Of a stretch of DNA of 64,000 nt, positions 24,734-32,941 are shown one piece after another. Position 1 is the first letter of the stretch, and every line of letters starts with the position of its first letter. The position numbers and the translations under genes were made by a program. Origin of the DNA: FEN-1191 sp964528845 (GTDB lineage Bacteria > Pseudomonadota > Gammaproteobacteria > Steroidobacterales > Steroidobacteraceae); the NCBI GenBank assembly GCA_964528845.1, contig CAZGVE010000002.1, positions 89,102 through 153,101 on the forward strand. The letters are read 5' to 3'. The notes beneath the pieces are model-generated. The model had not been told where the DNA came from and did no database searches. It was given only the letters and a program-made list of their open reading frames with translations.

Positions 24734-25353
24734 TCCCCTGGATCGGATGAAGGACAGGTAATGGACGTCGTCCGGAAGAAGTCCTGATTGCGCGTTGCCC
24801 AGTCCAGGCTTCCCGCGATCTGACCGCCGGGCGCGATCCGCAGGATCCTGAAGTCGTGTACAACGTGCTCGTCGTAGCGCCACGACGGGAAGTTGAGGTC
24901 CTGCGCGAGCTGTCGTGTCGCTGCGCTGCTGCCAGTGAGAAAATGCCAGTTGGTGCGCAGGAAATGGTGGTGCTGCCGGTAGATCGTCCAGGTACCGGGG
25001 CTGTCGACCGCCGGGTCATAGCTGATCACGATCACTTCGATTGGCGTACCGGCGTGATCGGCGCTCTGCTGCAGCTCCTCGAGTCGATGCAGCGCGTAGC
25101 TGCAGACCTCGCGGCAGGTGGAGTACGCCATCGTCAGCAGCACGGTCCGGTCGCGCCAGTCTGACAGCCGCGTGCTCGCGCCATGCTCGTCCTGCCATTC
25201 GAGCCCGGAATCATCGCCCCACGTCGCAGTGCGCGGTGATGCGGCACCTGTTCCGGGCAGGCACAGTGCCAGCGCGAACGGCACGTACAGCAGCGCGCGC
25301 CGTGGCCACGCGTTGCCGAGGCAGGAAATCCAACGCTGGAATGTTGCCGACAT
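24721..25353 (-). CDS. SCO1/SenC-family thioredoxin-fold protein
   Basis: A 210-residue protein with an N-terminal hydrophobic signal or anchor (ALLYVPFALALCLPG). The SCO copper/redox motif is present: C80-x-x-x-C84 in AYSTCREVCSYAL, with the distal H166 in EHVVHDFRI. The fold is complete, with TVLLTMAY, IEVIVISYDP and WHFLTGSSAATRQLAQDL. SCO proteins deliver copper to cytochrome oxidase or act as thiol-disulfide reductants in the periplasm. No oxidase gene is here, and the gene instead heads a sensory operon, so a redox or copper-sensing job is suggested. A GGGACGGGACC sequence precedes the ATG. About 290 bp of non-coding DNA lies upstream. Confidence 0.85.
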   Translation of the reverse strand: MSATFQRWISCLGNAWPRRALLYVPFALALCLPGTGAASPRTATWGDDSGLEWQDEHGASTRLSDWRDRTVLLTMAYSTCREVCSYALHRLEELQQSADHAGTPIEVIVISYDPAVDSPGTWTIYRQHHHFLRTNWHFLTGSSAATRQLAQDLNFPSWRYDEHVVHDFRILRIAPGGQIAGSLDWATRNQDFFRTTSITCPSSDPGECKP

Positions 25354-25643
25354 GGTCCCGTCCCTTTGCTCAACGCGATGACGGTGCCTGCACGCGCGAG
25401 CGAGCTAAGCGGTCATCCTGGTTGAGGCGGGGAGCAGGCCTCGGAGGGCCCGTACGGCAGCCTATCGGGGCCGCACGAGGTGCGCGGCGGAGATTGTGGC
25501 CTTCATATCAGTGGGCCGCGTCTCCGCTTACCCAGGATTGTCGGCCGGTTCGGTGAAAACATAAGGTGATTGAAGTCACCGGTTGAAGAAGTCGTAGCGC
25601 ACCGCGTCCGACGCTGCGACGCAGCGCGAAGCCCCGGGTGGTG
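25354..25643 (-). promoter_or_regulatory. Leader/promoter region of the seven-gene operon with hairpins
   Basis: About 290 bp without a gene, between the ANTAR gene stop and the SCO-like start. Two hairpins are visible: CGCTGC-GAC-GCAGCG (25612-25626), just after the ANTAR stop, and GGTGA-TTGAAG-TCACC (25565-25580), a five-bp stem with a six-base loop. A CGCAC-GAG-GTGCG repeat lies near 25473-25485. No convincing promoter hexamers were found. The six-base loop recalls ANTAR targets, but on the transcribed strand it reads CTTCAA and lacks the A1/G4 pattern, so a link is not shown. Confidence 0.35.
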
Positions 25644-26249
25644 TCAGGGGCGCAGCTGCTGACCGCTCGTCTCTGCTTTCCAGATCTCGTTGGCGAGACT
25701 CGTGTGATTCTCGGTGCCGACCAGCACCTGGCGTGCGACCTCGCTGACCCGCAGGCGCTGCGAGCGCGAGTAGCTGCGCAGCCGCTCGAATGCGTCATCG
25801 CGCAGCAGGTGATAGCGCTCCATCAGGATACCGACCACGACCCCGACCATCCGGTTTTCTTCCACCGAGCTGCTCAGTCTATCGGCATGCTGCGCCTGTC
25901 CGGCGGTAGCCCGGGCCTCGCGGTCCGCGATGCTGATCGCCGCTGCGAGGCTCAGCATCTCGACCGGCGCCACGAAGAATCCGCTGGCACCCGCTTCCAC
26001 AGCGGCCGCCAGCGTCGCGGCGGAATCGCCGCCTGCGATGACCAGGAATGGCCGCTGCGGTGCGCGGGCCGCCGCCGCCGTATCGACCAGCCACACCGCG
26101 CCGCCGGAGCTGTGCCACTGCGGGTCGATGTCCGCGGCGCGTTGCACCTGGAACCCGCGCTGTCGCAGGCACGCAATCAGCTCGTCCCAGTGAGCGGCGT
26201 CGCTCGCGTCTACCAGGATCTGCGGCGCGCATTGGGCCGCTGGCGGCAC
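25644..26249 (-). CDS. ANTAR-domain RNA-binding antiterminator with degenerate receiver
   Basis: A 201-residue protein of the NasR/AmiR type. The C-terminal ANTAR three-helix domain spans about residues 130-185, with RMVGVVVGILMERYHLLRDD and AFERLRSYSRSQRLRVSEVA. ANTAR domains bind paired hexaloop hairpins in mRNA leaders to prevent termination. The N-terminal 110 residues look like a receiver fold (QILVDASD, GGAVWLVDTAAAA, FLVIAGGD, ASGFFVAPVE). One D remains at the end of strand 3, but the acidic pair is incomplete and the conserved Lys of strand 5 is Ala, so normal phosphorylation is doubtful. The start is GTG at 26249. It lies upstream of, and on the same strand as, the seven-gene operon, whose long leader is a candidate target. 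Confidence 0.85.
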   Translation of the reverse strand: MPPAAQCAPQILVDASDAAHWDELIACLRQRGFQVQRAADIDPQWHSSGGAVWLVDTAAAARAPQRPFLVIAGGDSAATLAAAVEAGASGFFVAPVEMLSLAAAISIADREARATAGQAQHADRLSSSVEENRMVGVVVGILMERYHLLRDDAFERLRSYSRSQRLRVSEVARQVLVGTENHTSLANEIWKAETSGQQLRP

Positions 26250-26299
26250 GCGGGGCGTTCCCCGCCGCGCTCTCGGTCCGTCTATAGCGTGCGATATGG

Positions 26300-26321
26300 G
26301 GAAAATACTCCTGTGCAGGAG
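26300..26321 (-). terminator. Short intrinsic terminator after the response regulator
   Basis: On the minus strand CTCCTG and CAGGAG (26316-26321 with 26308-26313) form a hairpin followed by TATTTTCC, right after the stop codon of the gene at 26323. The loop is tight, so about five pairs would form. Confidence 0.5.
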
Positions 26322-26322
26322 G

Positions 26323-26766
26323 TCAAGCGCACTGATCCGCCGGCGGCGGCGACACGATCAGCAGGTAATACTCGAGCATGCGCGCCAGTTGCAGGAAATG
26401 CTGGCTGGTGTGGGATTTGATGATGTATCCGGCGACGTGTCCGTCGTAAGCGGCCGTGCGGTCCCGATCATTGTCCGATGTCGTGAGCACGAACACGACC
26501 GTGCGCTGCAGCGCCGGGGTGTTGCGGAGCTCTCGGATCAGTCCGAGGCCGTCGAGTCGCGGCATGCGGATATCCACCAGCAGCAGATAGGGTGGCTGCA
26601 GCCTGGTTCGGCCGTTGGTTCCTTTCAGGATCTCCAGGGCTTCGACGCCGTCGCGGGCCCGTACCACCGGGTTCGCGATCTTCGCGCCGGCGAGGCCGCG
26701 CATCACCGTCGCGGCGTCGATGTCGTCGTCTTCGACCAGCAGGATCTTGATCGTCTCCAGGTCCAT
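26323..26766 (-). CDS. Rcp1-like response regulator
   Basis: A 147-residue single receiver. It has the acidic cluster EDDDID (ILLVEDDDID), the phospho-site D in LLLVDIRMPRLDGLGLIREL, the T/S switch VFVLTTSDN and the lysine in GYIIKSHT. The insertion of about ten residues before LLVDIRMP (NGRTRLQPPY) is typical of Rcp1-type regulators that partner bacteriophytochrome or PAS histidine kinases. The ATG at 26766 has AGGAA upstream. It lies nine bases after the kinase stop, so the pair is co-transcribed. No output domain is present, so it must act by protein contact. Confidence 0.9.
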   Translation of the reverse strand: MDLETIKILLVEDDDIDAATVMRGLAGAKIANPVVRARDGVEALEILKGTNGRTRLQPPYLLLVDIRMPRLDGLGLIRELRNTPALQRTVVFVLTTSDNDRDRTAAYDGHVAGYIIKSHTSQHFLQLARMLEYYLLIVSPPPADQCA

Positions 26767-26774
26767 TCGTGTTC

Positions 26775-28256
26775 CTACTCGGTGGTCCCGCATGCCGGCC
26801 AGTCGAACCAGAAATGCGCGCCGCGCCCGCGCGCAGGCTCGATGCCGCAGCCGCCTCCCATCTTGCCGACAACCTTGCGCACCAGCGCCAGTCCCATGCC
26901 GCTGCCTTCCACCGCATCGCGCGGCTGCAGCGTGCGGAACATCTCGAAGATGACACCGTGGTATTCGTTGGCGATTCCGGGGCCGTCATCGATCACCGAG
27001 AATCTTGTCCACGCGCCGCGCGGCATGGCCGACACCGTGACCGTGCCACCGGGCCGGTCATGATGCTTGATCGCGTTGCCGATCAGATTGTGCAGCACGA
27101 GCTCGAGCGGCACGCGCGTCACGTGGATGCTCTGCAGCGACAGGTCGCAGCGGATCTGGAAGCCCGCGGGAACGTGCAGCGTTGCCGCGATGTCCGCCAC
27201 CAGAGTCGCCGCGCTGACGGCTGTGCCGGTCGGCTCATCGGCGCGGCCGGCGCGTGCGAAGTCGCGCACGTCGTTGAGCAGCCGATGCATGCGCTCGATG
27301 CGCGCCTGGATCAGCGCCAGCCGGCTACGCGTCTCCGGGCACAGCGAGCGGTCGTCCTCAAGGATCCACTGCGCCACCGCCGCCACGCCGGTGAGTGGTG
27401 CGCGAAGGTCGTGCGAAGCGGTGTACACGAATTCGTCCAGCTCGCGGTTCATCAGCGCCAGTTCGGCGCTGCTGCGGCGCAGTTCCCGCTCGTGCTGCCT
27501 GCGCTCTGAAATGTCACGCATCACCTTGGAAGCTCCGATGATCACGCCTTTGCGGTCGCGGATCGGCGAGATCGTCAACGACACCTCGACCAGCGTGCCA
27601 TCCTTCCTGCGCCGTACCGTCTCGAAGTGCGCGACCCGCAGGCCGTTCCTGATGCGCTCCAGGATCACCGCTTCTTCCTCGACGCGGTCTTCCGGAATCA
27701 GCCGCAGCACGGGCTGGCCGAGCATTTCCTCGGCCGTGTAGCCGAGCAGCCGCTCAGCGCCTGGGTTCCAGCTGGTGACCACGCCGTCGAGAGTCTTGCC
27801 GATGATGGCGTCGTCGGCAGAGGCGACCAGCGCAGCCATCTGCTGCAGCGCTTCCTCGGCGCGCCTGCGCTCGCTGATATCGATGATCGAGGCCAGCGTG
27901 AACAACCCCTGCGGTGACTCGAGTGGCTTCAGGCCGATCTCGATTGGGACCTCGACGCCGTCCTTGCGCACGCCATACAGTTCACGGCCGGCGCCCATCG
28001 GACGCGTCACGGGTTTTGCCAGGAAGCGCGCCACCTGCCCGCGATGCTCGGCGCGGAAATGCTGCGGTACGAGCAACTCAATCGGCCTGCCTATCAATTC
28101 CGAGCGCGCGTAGCCGAACATCTGCTCGGCCCTCGCGTTCACGAGGGTGATGATGCCCCCGTGATCGGCCATCACGATCGCATCGGGCGCCCCCTCAACG
28201 ATGAGCTCGAACCAGTTGATCGACTGCTGGTTCTCAGCAAGTGATGTCGATGTCAT
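26775..28256 (-). CDS. PAS-PAS sensor histidine kinase
   Basis: A 493-residue cytosolic kinase with no transmembrane segment. The first PAS is about 14-130 (FELIVEGAPDAIVMADHGG, then SIIDISERRRAEEAL). The second is about 137-265 (ALVASADDAIIGKTLDGVV, then KVMRDISERRQHEREL). The HisKA histidine is in YTASHDLRAPLTG. The ATPase has the N box NLIGNAIKHHD, DDGPGI and GSGMGLALVRKVVGKMGG. HWE and bacteriophytochrome kinases share this LDEFVYTASHDLRAPL form. The ligand or cofactor of the PAS domains cannot be told. The partner is the regulator at 26323. The N-terminal 13 residues and start are duplicated on the other side of the adjacent gap by an assembly overlap. Confidence 0.92.
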   Translation of the reverse strand: MTSTSLAENQQSINWFELIVEGAPDAIVMADHGGIITLVNARAEQMFGYARSELIGRPIELLVPQHFRAEHRGQVARFLAKPVTRPMGAGRELYGVRKDGVEVPIEIGLKPLESPQGLFTLASIIDISERRRAEEALQQMAALVASADDAIIGKTLDGVVTSWNPGAERLLGYTAEEMLGQPVLRLIPEDRVEEEAVILERIRNGLRVAHFETVRRRKDGTLVEVSLTISPIRDRKGVIIGASKVMRDISERRQHERELRRSSAELALMNRELDEFVYTASHDLRAPLTGVAAVAQWILEDDRSLCPETRSRLALIQARIERMHRLLNDVRDFARAGRADEPTGTAVSAATLVADIAATLHVPAGFQIRCDLSLQSIHVTRVPLELVLHNLIGNAIKHHDRPGGTVTVSAMPRGAWTRFSVIDDGPGIANEYHGVIFEMFRTLQPRDAVEGSGMGLALVRKVVGKMGGGCGIEPARGRGAHFWFDWPACGTTE

Positions 28257-28426
28257 GAAGCTAATCCTGCANNNNNNNNNNNNNNNNNNNNNNNNNNNNN
28301 NNNNNNNNNNNNNNNNNNNNNNNNNNNNNNNNNNNNNNNNNNNNNNNNNNNNNNNNNNNNNNNNNNNNNNNTGATCGACTGCTGGTTCTCAGCAAGTGAT
28401 GTCGATGTCATGAAGCTAATCCTGCA
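28217..28426. repeat. 55-bp exact duplication flanking an assembly gap
   Basis: The 55 bases 28217-28271 are identical to 28372-28426 and sit exactly at the two edges of the 100-N gap. This is the pattern left when two contigs overlapping by one assembly k-mer are scaffolded without merging. The real sequence probably has one copy and no gap, so 28272-28426 should be ignored. Confidence 0.85.
28272..28371. other. Assembly gap (100 N), probably spurious
   Basis: Exactly 100 N between the two copies of a 55-bp identical sequence covering the start of the PAS kinase gene. The flanks overlap, so no bases are likely to be missing. Confidence 0.9.
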
Positions 28427-28715
28427 CCACATAATGATTCTCGCATGGGAAGCAGTCTCAGAGTGCGAAGCGGCTCGCGCAATGGCATAGGTAGATCTTG
28501 TAGGTTGCTGCGAGCCAGCAAGAACAGTTGTTCGAATGACATCTCGGACTCTGCGGATCAGAATGCCATCGAGCTGAGACACACGCGAAGATGCTGGACT
28601 GCATCAATCGCGGTGGGGGATTGCGTCACAGTCGCGGCTCGATCCGCGCTGCTTCAGAATTCTGATTTGCGGCCGACATGATCAATACGCACCATTGACG
28701 GCGCGCGGAGCCCGA
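28427..28715. other. Divergent intergenic region between PAS kinase and MHYT protein
   Basis: About 289 bp with noticeably lower GC than the neighbours. AGGATTAGCTTC on the minus strand gives the kinase its ribosome-binding site, and GCGGAG (28705-28710) serves the MHYT gene. Promoters for both genes must lie here, but I see no strong hexamer pair and no credible small gene. Confidence 0.5.
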
Positions 28716-30830
28716 GTGCCCATCGCTTACAACCCGTGGCTCGTTGCGCTCTCGATCGCTGTTGCGATACTGGTGTCCTTTACTTCGCTGCGGCTCGCCG
28801 CGAGGGTTGCCGAATCCCAAGGGATCGTCAGCAGGGCGTGGCTGATCCTGGGTGCGATCTCGATGGGGACTGGCATATGGGCCATGCATTTCGTCGGCAT
28901 GCTGGCTCTCGCGCTACCCATCCAGCTGCGCTACGACGTCGGCCTCACGCTCGCTTCGCTCGGAACGGCAGTAGTGACGTCCGGGTTTGCGATCCGCATC
29001 GCGAGCCGCCCAAGGCTTGGTCTGGCGCGCCATCTGCTCTGCAGCCTGATCATGGGACTCGGCATCGTCGGCATGCACTATCTCGGCATGAGTTCGATCA
29101 GGATCGTGCCGGCCATCGCCTACGATCGCTCCCTGGTCGCCGCGTCGATAGCGATTGCTTTGACAGCCTCGTACATCGCGCTGTGGTTGACTTTCAGTCT
29201 GCGCAGCGGCACGCATCGACACCTGTGGATCGCGCGGCTCGGCGGAGCGGTCGTGATGGGGGTCGCCATCGCCGGAATGCATTACACCGGTATGGCGGCC
29301 TCGATCATTCAGCCCGGAGCCTTCTGCCGTAGCGGGGTGGCGCTCAACGATCTCTGGGTCGCAATCTCGGTGGCAGTCGCTGCGCTCGGACTGCTGACGA
29401 TCACCCTGGTCACGTCCATCTTCGACGCACATCTGGCGGCGCGCGCGCGCCTGCACGCACGGCGCCTGCACCAGGTCAACGAGCGTCTGCGGTACCAGGC
29501 TAGCCACGATCCTCTGACCACACTGCCGAACCGTGCACTGTTCATCGAGCGCCTGCGCAAGACCATGGAGTTTCCGGCGACCGAGCCCTCGGCAGTCGCC
29601 GTGATGCTGATTGACCTGGACCGCTTCAAGGCGGTGAATGACTCGCTCGGTCACAGCTTCGGGGACGCGATCCTGAGGGAGGTGTCTGCGCGGCTACGCC
29701 AGATCACCGGCGGGGCCGGTCTGGTCGCCCGTCTCGGGGGCGACGAGTTCCTGGTACTCGCGAAGGTCGAGGAGACTCGGGAGGTCGCGCGGATCGCCAA
29801 TCAGATCGTCCGACGGCTGGCTGAGACCTACTGCATCGGTCCGCACGAGCTGTACCTCGGAGCCAGCGTCGGCGTCACGACCTATCCTTTCGACAACTCC
29901 GAGGCCGACGTGCTGATTTCCCATGCCGATGAAGCGATGTACGACATCAAGCATAGCGGCGGCAACGGCGTGCGATTCTTCGTTCCCGGCACCAGCGTGT
30001 TCACGATGGCGCGCATCGAACTGGAACGCGACCTGCGCCACGCCGTCGAGCTGCGTCAGCTCGAGCTGCACTACCAGCCCCAGGTCGATATCGCCAGCGG
30101 ACGGATCCGGGGAGTGGAGGCATTGGTGCGCTGGCGTCATCCCCGGCACGGCTGGATTTCGCCCGTCGATTTCATTCCGCTGGCGGAGAGCAGCGACCTG
30201 ATCGTGGAAATCGGGCGGTGGATCCTCGGCGAGGCGTGCCGGCAGGCGCACGCATGGCATCTCGAAGGTCTGACGGACATCAGTGTGGCGGTCAACCTGT
30301 CGGCGCGCCAGTTCAGGCAGCCGGATCTGCTCGCGACCATCCTGAACGCGGTCACGGCCAACAGTCTTGAGCCGAGCCACCTCGACCTCGAACTGACCGA
30401 GTCGCTCGTGATGTCCGATGCCGACCGCTCGATAGAGAGTCTCGAGCAGCTGCATGGCGCCGGCTTCCAGATCGCGGTCGACGATTTCGGAACCGGCTAT
30501 TCCTCGATGAGCTACCTCAAGCGCCTGCCGGTACGCAAACTCAAGATCGACCGCAGCTTCATCAGCGACCTGGGTACCGACCTCAAGAGCGAGTCCATCG
30601 TACGCTCCGTGATCGCTCTGGCGCATGGCCTTGGAATGGTGGTGATCGCGGAGGGCGTGGAGACCGCCCGGCAACTCGAATGCCTGCACGACTTCGAATG
30701 CGATCAGTATCAGGGCTATCTGTTCAGCCGCCCGCGCAATGCGGCGGACATCGTCGAGCTGCTGCGCCGCCAGCCGGTGCCGCTGGCAGAGCCTGCGGTC
30801 TACCAGCGGCGACTGGGGTTCATCGGCTGA
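28716..30830 (+). CDS. MHYT-GGDEF-EAL membrane c-di-GMP enzyme
   Basis: About 704 residues. The N-terminal 250 residues form seven membrane helices with three MHYT-type motifs (WAMHFVGM, VGMHYLGM, AGMHYTGM), proposed to bind copper and sense diatomic gases. A GGDEF domain follows, with an intact active site ARLGGDEFLVL. An EAL domain follows, with EALVRW, DLELTESL, VDDFGTGYSS and KIDRSF. Both catalytic signatures look intact, so either c-di-GMP synthesis or breakdown is possible. I prefer the GTG at 28716, preceded by GGAG at 28707-28710, over the longer TTG start at 28695, because family members start just before NPWLVALS. It diverges from the PAS kinase gene. Confidence 0.92.
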   Translation: MPIAYNPWLVALSIAVAILVSFTSLRLAARVAESQGIVSRAWLILGAISMGTGIWAMHFVGMLALALPIQLRYDVGLTLASLGTAVVTSGFAIRIASRPRLGLARHLLCSLIMGLGIVGMHYLGMSSIRIVPAIAYDRSLVAASIAIALTASYIALWLTFSLRSGTHRHLWIARLGGAVVMGVAIAGMHYTGMAASIIQPGAFCRSGVALNDLWVAISVAVAALGLLTITLVTSIFDAHLAARARLHARRLHQVNERLRYQASHDPLTTLPNRALFIERLRKTMEFPATEPSAVAVMLIDLDRFKAVNDSLGHSFGDAILREVSARLRQITGGAGLVARLGGDEFLVLAKVEETREVARIANQIVRRLAETYCIGPHELYLGASVGVTTYPFDNSEADVLISHADEAMYDIKHSGGNGVRFFVPGTSVFTMARIELERDLRHAVELRQLELHYQPQVDIASGRIRGVEALVRWRHPRHGWISPVDFIPLAESSDLIVEIGRWILGEACRQAHAWHLEGLTDISVAVNLSARQFRQPDLLATILNAVTANSLEPSHLDLELTESLVMSDADRSIESLEQLHGAGFQIAVDDFGTGYSSMSYLKRLPVRKLKIDRSFISDLGTDLKSESIVRSVIALAHGLGMVVIAEGVETARQLECLHDFECDQYQGYLFSRPRNAADIVELLRRQPVPLAEPAVYQRRLGFIG

Positions 30831-30863
30831 GGGGTCATGTAAAAACTCAACAAAAACAATTAC

Positions 30864-31418
30864 TTGATATCTTCAGGGCACGATCCGCAGTTCTCGAGCA
30901 TCGAGGAGTACCTCGGGCGCAATACCGCACAGTATTATCAGGTCCTGGCCGACGTAGGACAGGGCGCCTGGCATCCGGACTACGACGTACTCCCGTGGCT
31001 CAGGTTCTGCCTGACCGCGCATTTCAGGCAGGCGGAGACCCTGTTGCGACGATCCCAGGAATCCGGGCGCCTGTGGAATGAGCTGGAGGCGGAAGTCGGC
31101 CGCCGCGGACTGCAGGAACGGACACTGCTCGCGCTGCATGATGCCGCGCGCGGCCATCGCGTCCGCAATGCCACCTACCGGCATGCAGCTGAAATTTCCG
31201 AAGCCCTCGCCAGCCGCGATCTCGCAACGCTGGTCGCCGCGGGACTGCTGGAAGCGGAAGGCGAGAAGCGCGGGCGCTGCTACACGGCCGGCGAATGGCT
31301 TCGGCGCGTGCGCGCGCAGACGCGCCTGCCGCAGGTCCAGACGGATCCGTTCTCCGGCGCGGTCGTGCGCGAAGAGCCCGCACCTTACGTCGCCACCGCA
31401 GGCGCGCTCCGTGCCTGA
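30864..31418 (+). pseudogene. C-terminal remnant of a Fic-family protein
   Basis: The 184-residue frame matches only the C-terminal part of Fic proteins. SSIEEYLGRNTAQYYQVLAD and PWLRFCLTAHFRQAETLLRR directly follow the catalytic HPFxDGNGR motif in full-length members, and then comes the winged-helix tail (VRNATYRHAAEISEALASRD, EGEKRGRCYTAGEWL). The catalytic motif and the 200 or so residues before it are absent, and an in-frame TAA at 30840 blocks upstream extension. The break falls in an AT-rich stretch (30840-30870) unlike the surroundings, which suggests a deletion or insertion scar. The only start is TTG. It may be dead, or persist as a small DNA-binding-like protein. Confidence 0.7.
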
Positions 31419-31443
31419 TGACCCACCTGAGAGGCGCACCAGC

Positions 31444-32835
31444 ATGATGACCTCATCCCACGCGAGATTCCTGCTGACGCCGGACACCAGGATCACCTGC
31501 CCCCAATGCAGCAGCGAGTTCGCACTTGCCGATGGCTTTGCGAGGAAGGCCCTCGAGAGCGTCGAGCAGGCGAGTGCCGCCGCGCTGTCCATGTTGCGCG
31601 AGCAGGAGCGGGCGGACACCGAACGGCAGGCACAGCAGATCGCCGCGGAGCGCGATGCCGCGCACGCCAGGGCGCTGGCCGAAGTGCGTGCGGTGAGCGC
31701 CCAGGCGTTCGTGCCGCAGATCGAAGCGCTCAAGCTCCAGCTGGCGGAGAGCCAGGCGCGGATCGCGGCGCTGGATCAGCGCGAGCAGGGTATCAATGCC
31801 CGTGAGCGCGCGATCGAGGCCCGGATTGCCGAGGGTGCCGCCCAGCGCGCGGCGGAACTGGTCGCGGGTGAGCGTCAGGGATATGAGCAGCGGCTGCTCG
31901 AGCAGTCGGCACGACTGCAGCTGCTGCAGTCCGAGCAGGTCACGCTGCGCGCGGAGCGGCAGCAGCTGATGGACCAGCGCTCAAGTATGGCGCTCGAAGT
32001 GCAGCGCCAGGTCGATACGCGGGTCGCGGAACGTGATGTGCTGGTCCGCTCGCAGGAGCAGCAGCGATCGGCACTGGAGAAGGCCGAACTGCAGAAGACG
32101 ATCGACGACATGGCGGCGAAGCTCAGTGAGGCGCAGGCGAAGGCAGGGCAGGGATCCCAGCAGCTGCAGGGCGAGGTGCTGGAGCTCGCGATCGAGGAAG
32201 CGCTACGGCGGCTCTTCCCGCTGGATACCATCGAAGAGGTCAAGAAGGGTCAGCGCGGTGGCGACGTGCTGCAGCACGTTCTGACACGGACGGGGCAGTC
32301 CGCCGGCACGATCCTGTGGGAGACCAAACGCGCCAGGGACTGGAGCCCGCAGTGGATCCCCAAGCTCAAGGAGGACATGCGCGCGAGCGGCGCGGCCTTG
32401 GGGATCCTGGTGACGATGCCGGGTGCCTTGCCTCGCGACTGGCCCGCTCCGGCGCTGTTCGCGCTCTGCGAGGACGTCTGGGTCACGCAGGCGGCTACGG
32501 CGACCGGCCTCGCCGAGGCGCTGCGCGCGGGTCTGATCGACCTGCACCGCCAGCGCGCCGTGTCGGCCGGCAAGGGCGAGAAGATGGAGGCGCTGTACGA
32601 CTACCTGACCTCCGCGCAGTTCGCGCACAAGCTCCGGGCGGTCTATGACATGTTTCGCAAGATGCGCGAAGAGCTGGAATCCGAGAAGAACGTGACCCAG
32701 CAGCGCTGGGCGCGTCGCGAAAAGCAGCTGCAGGCCGGTGTGACCCAGCTGTTGGGCATTGGTGGCGAGATTCAGGGGCTTGCGCAGCAGGAGCTGCCGA
32801 TGCTGGAGCTGGAACCCGACAGCCCGCCGCCGTGA
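31444..32835 (+). CDS. DUF2130 domain protein with long coiled coil
   Basis: A 463-residue protein. It starts with a possible zinc finger (ITCPQCSSEFAL, only one CxxC pair visible), then has a long charged coiled coil (about residues 30-230), then the DUF2130 core. That core contains GEVLELAIEEALRRLFPLD, the lysine-bearing VKKGQRGGDVLQHV, TILWETKRARDWSPQWIPKL and LGILVTMPGALP. The core has the look of a restriction-endonuclease-like fold (E...D...ExK: GGDVLQHV with WETK), which is inference. Function unknown. The ATG at 31444 is chosen over upstream in-frame codons that lie in the Fic remnant, and GAGAGG precedes it. Confidence 0.85.
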   Translation: MMTSSHARFLLTPDTRITCPQCSSEFALADGFARKALESVEQASAAALSMLREQERADTERQAQQIAAERDAAHARALAEVRAVSAQAFVPQIEALKLQLAESQARIAALDQREQGINARERAIEARIAEGAAQRAAELVAGERQGYEQRLLEQSARLQLLQSEQVTLRAERQQLMDQRSSMALEVQRQVDTRVAERDVLVRSQEQQRSALEKAELQKTIDDMAAKLSEAQAKAGQGSQQLQGEVLELAIEEALRRLFPLDTIEEVKKGQRGGDVLQHVLTRTGQSAGTILWETKRARDWSPQWIPKLKEDMRASGAALGILVTMPGALPRDWPAPALFALCEDVWVTQAATATGLAEALRAGLIDLHRQRAVSAGKGEKMEALYDYLTSAQFAHKLRAVYDMFRKMREELESEKNVTQQRWARREKQLQAGVTQLLGIGGEIQGLAQQELPMLELEPDSPPP

Positions 32836-32941
32836 AGCTGCGGCCTTGGCGGCCGCGACGGCCGCGACGGCGCTTCCGCGCGCCTGCCTCGCGCGCTAGA
32901 GTGCGCCCCCGTTCCTACGCTTCATATTCCGGGGGTGTCGC

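Noticed and set aside
25565..25580. Hexaloop hairpin as a definite ANTAR target
   Set aside because: The transcribed-strand loop is CTTCAA and lacks the A1/G4 pattern, and no second hairpin of this kind or terminator was seen next to it.
28253..28582. Minus-strand frame ending in the kinase N-terminus upstream of the gap
   Set aside because: It is produced by the 55-bp assembly duplication; the MTSTSLAENQQSI part is the second copy of the PAS kinase start.
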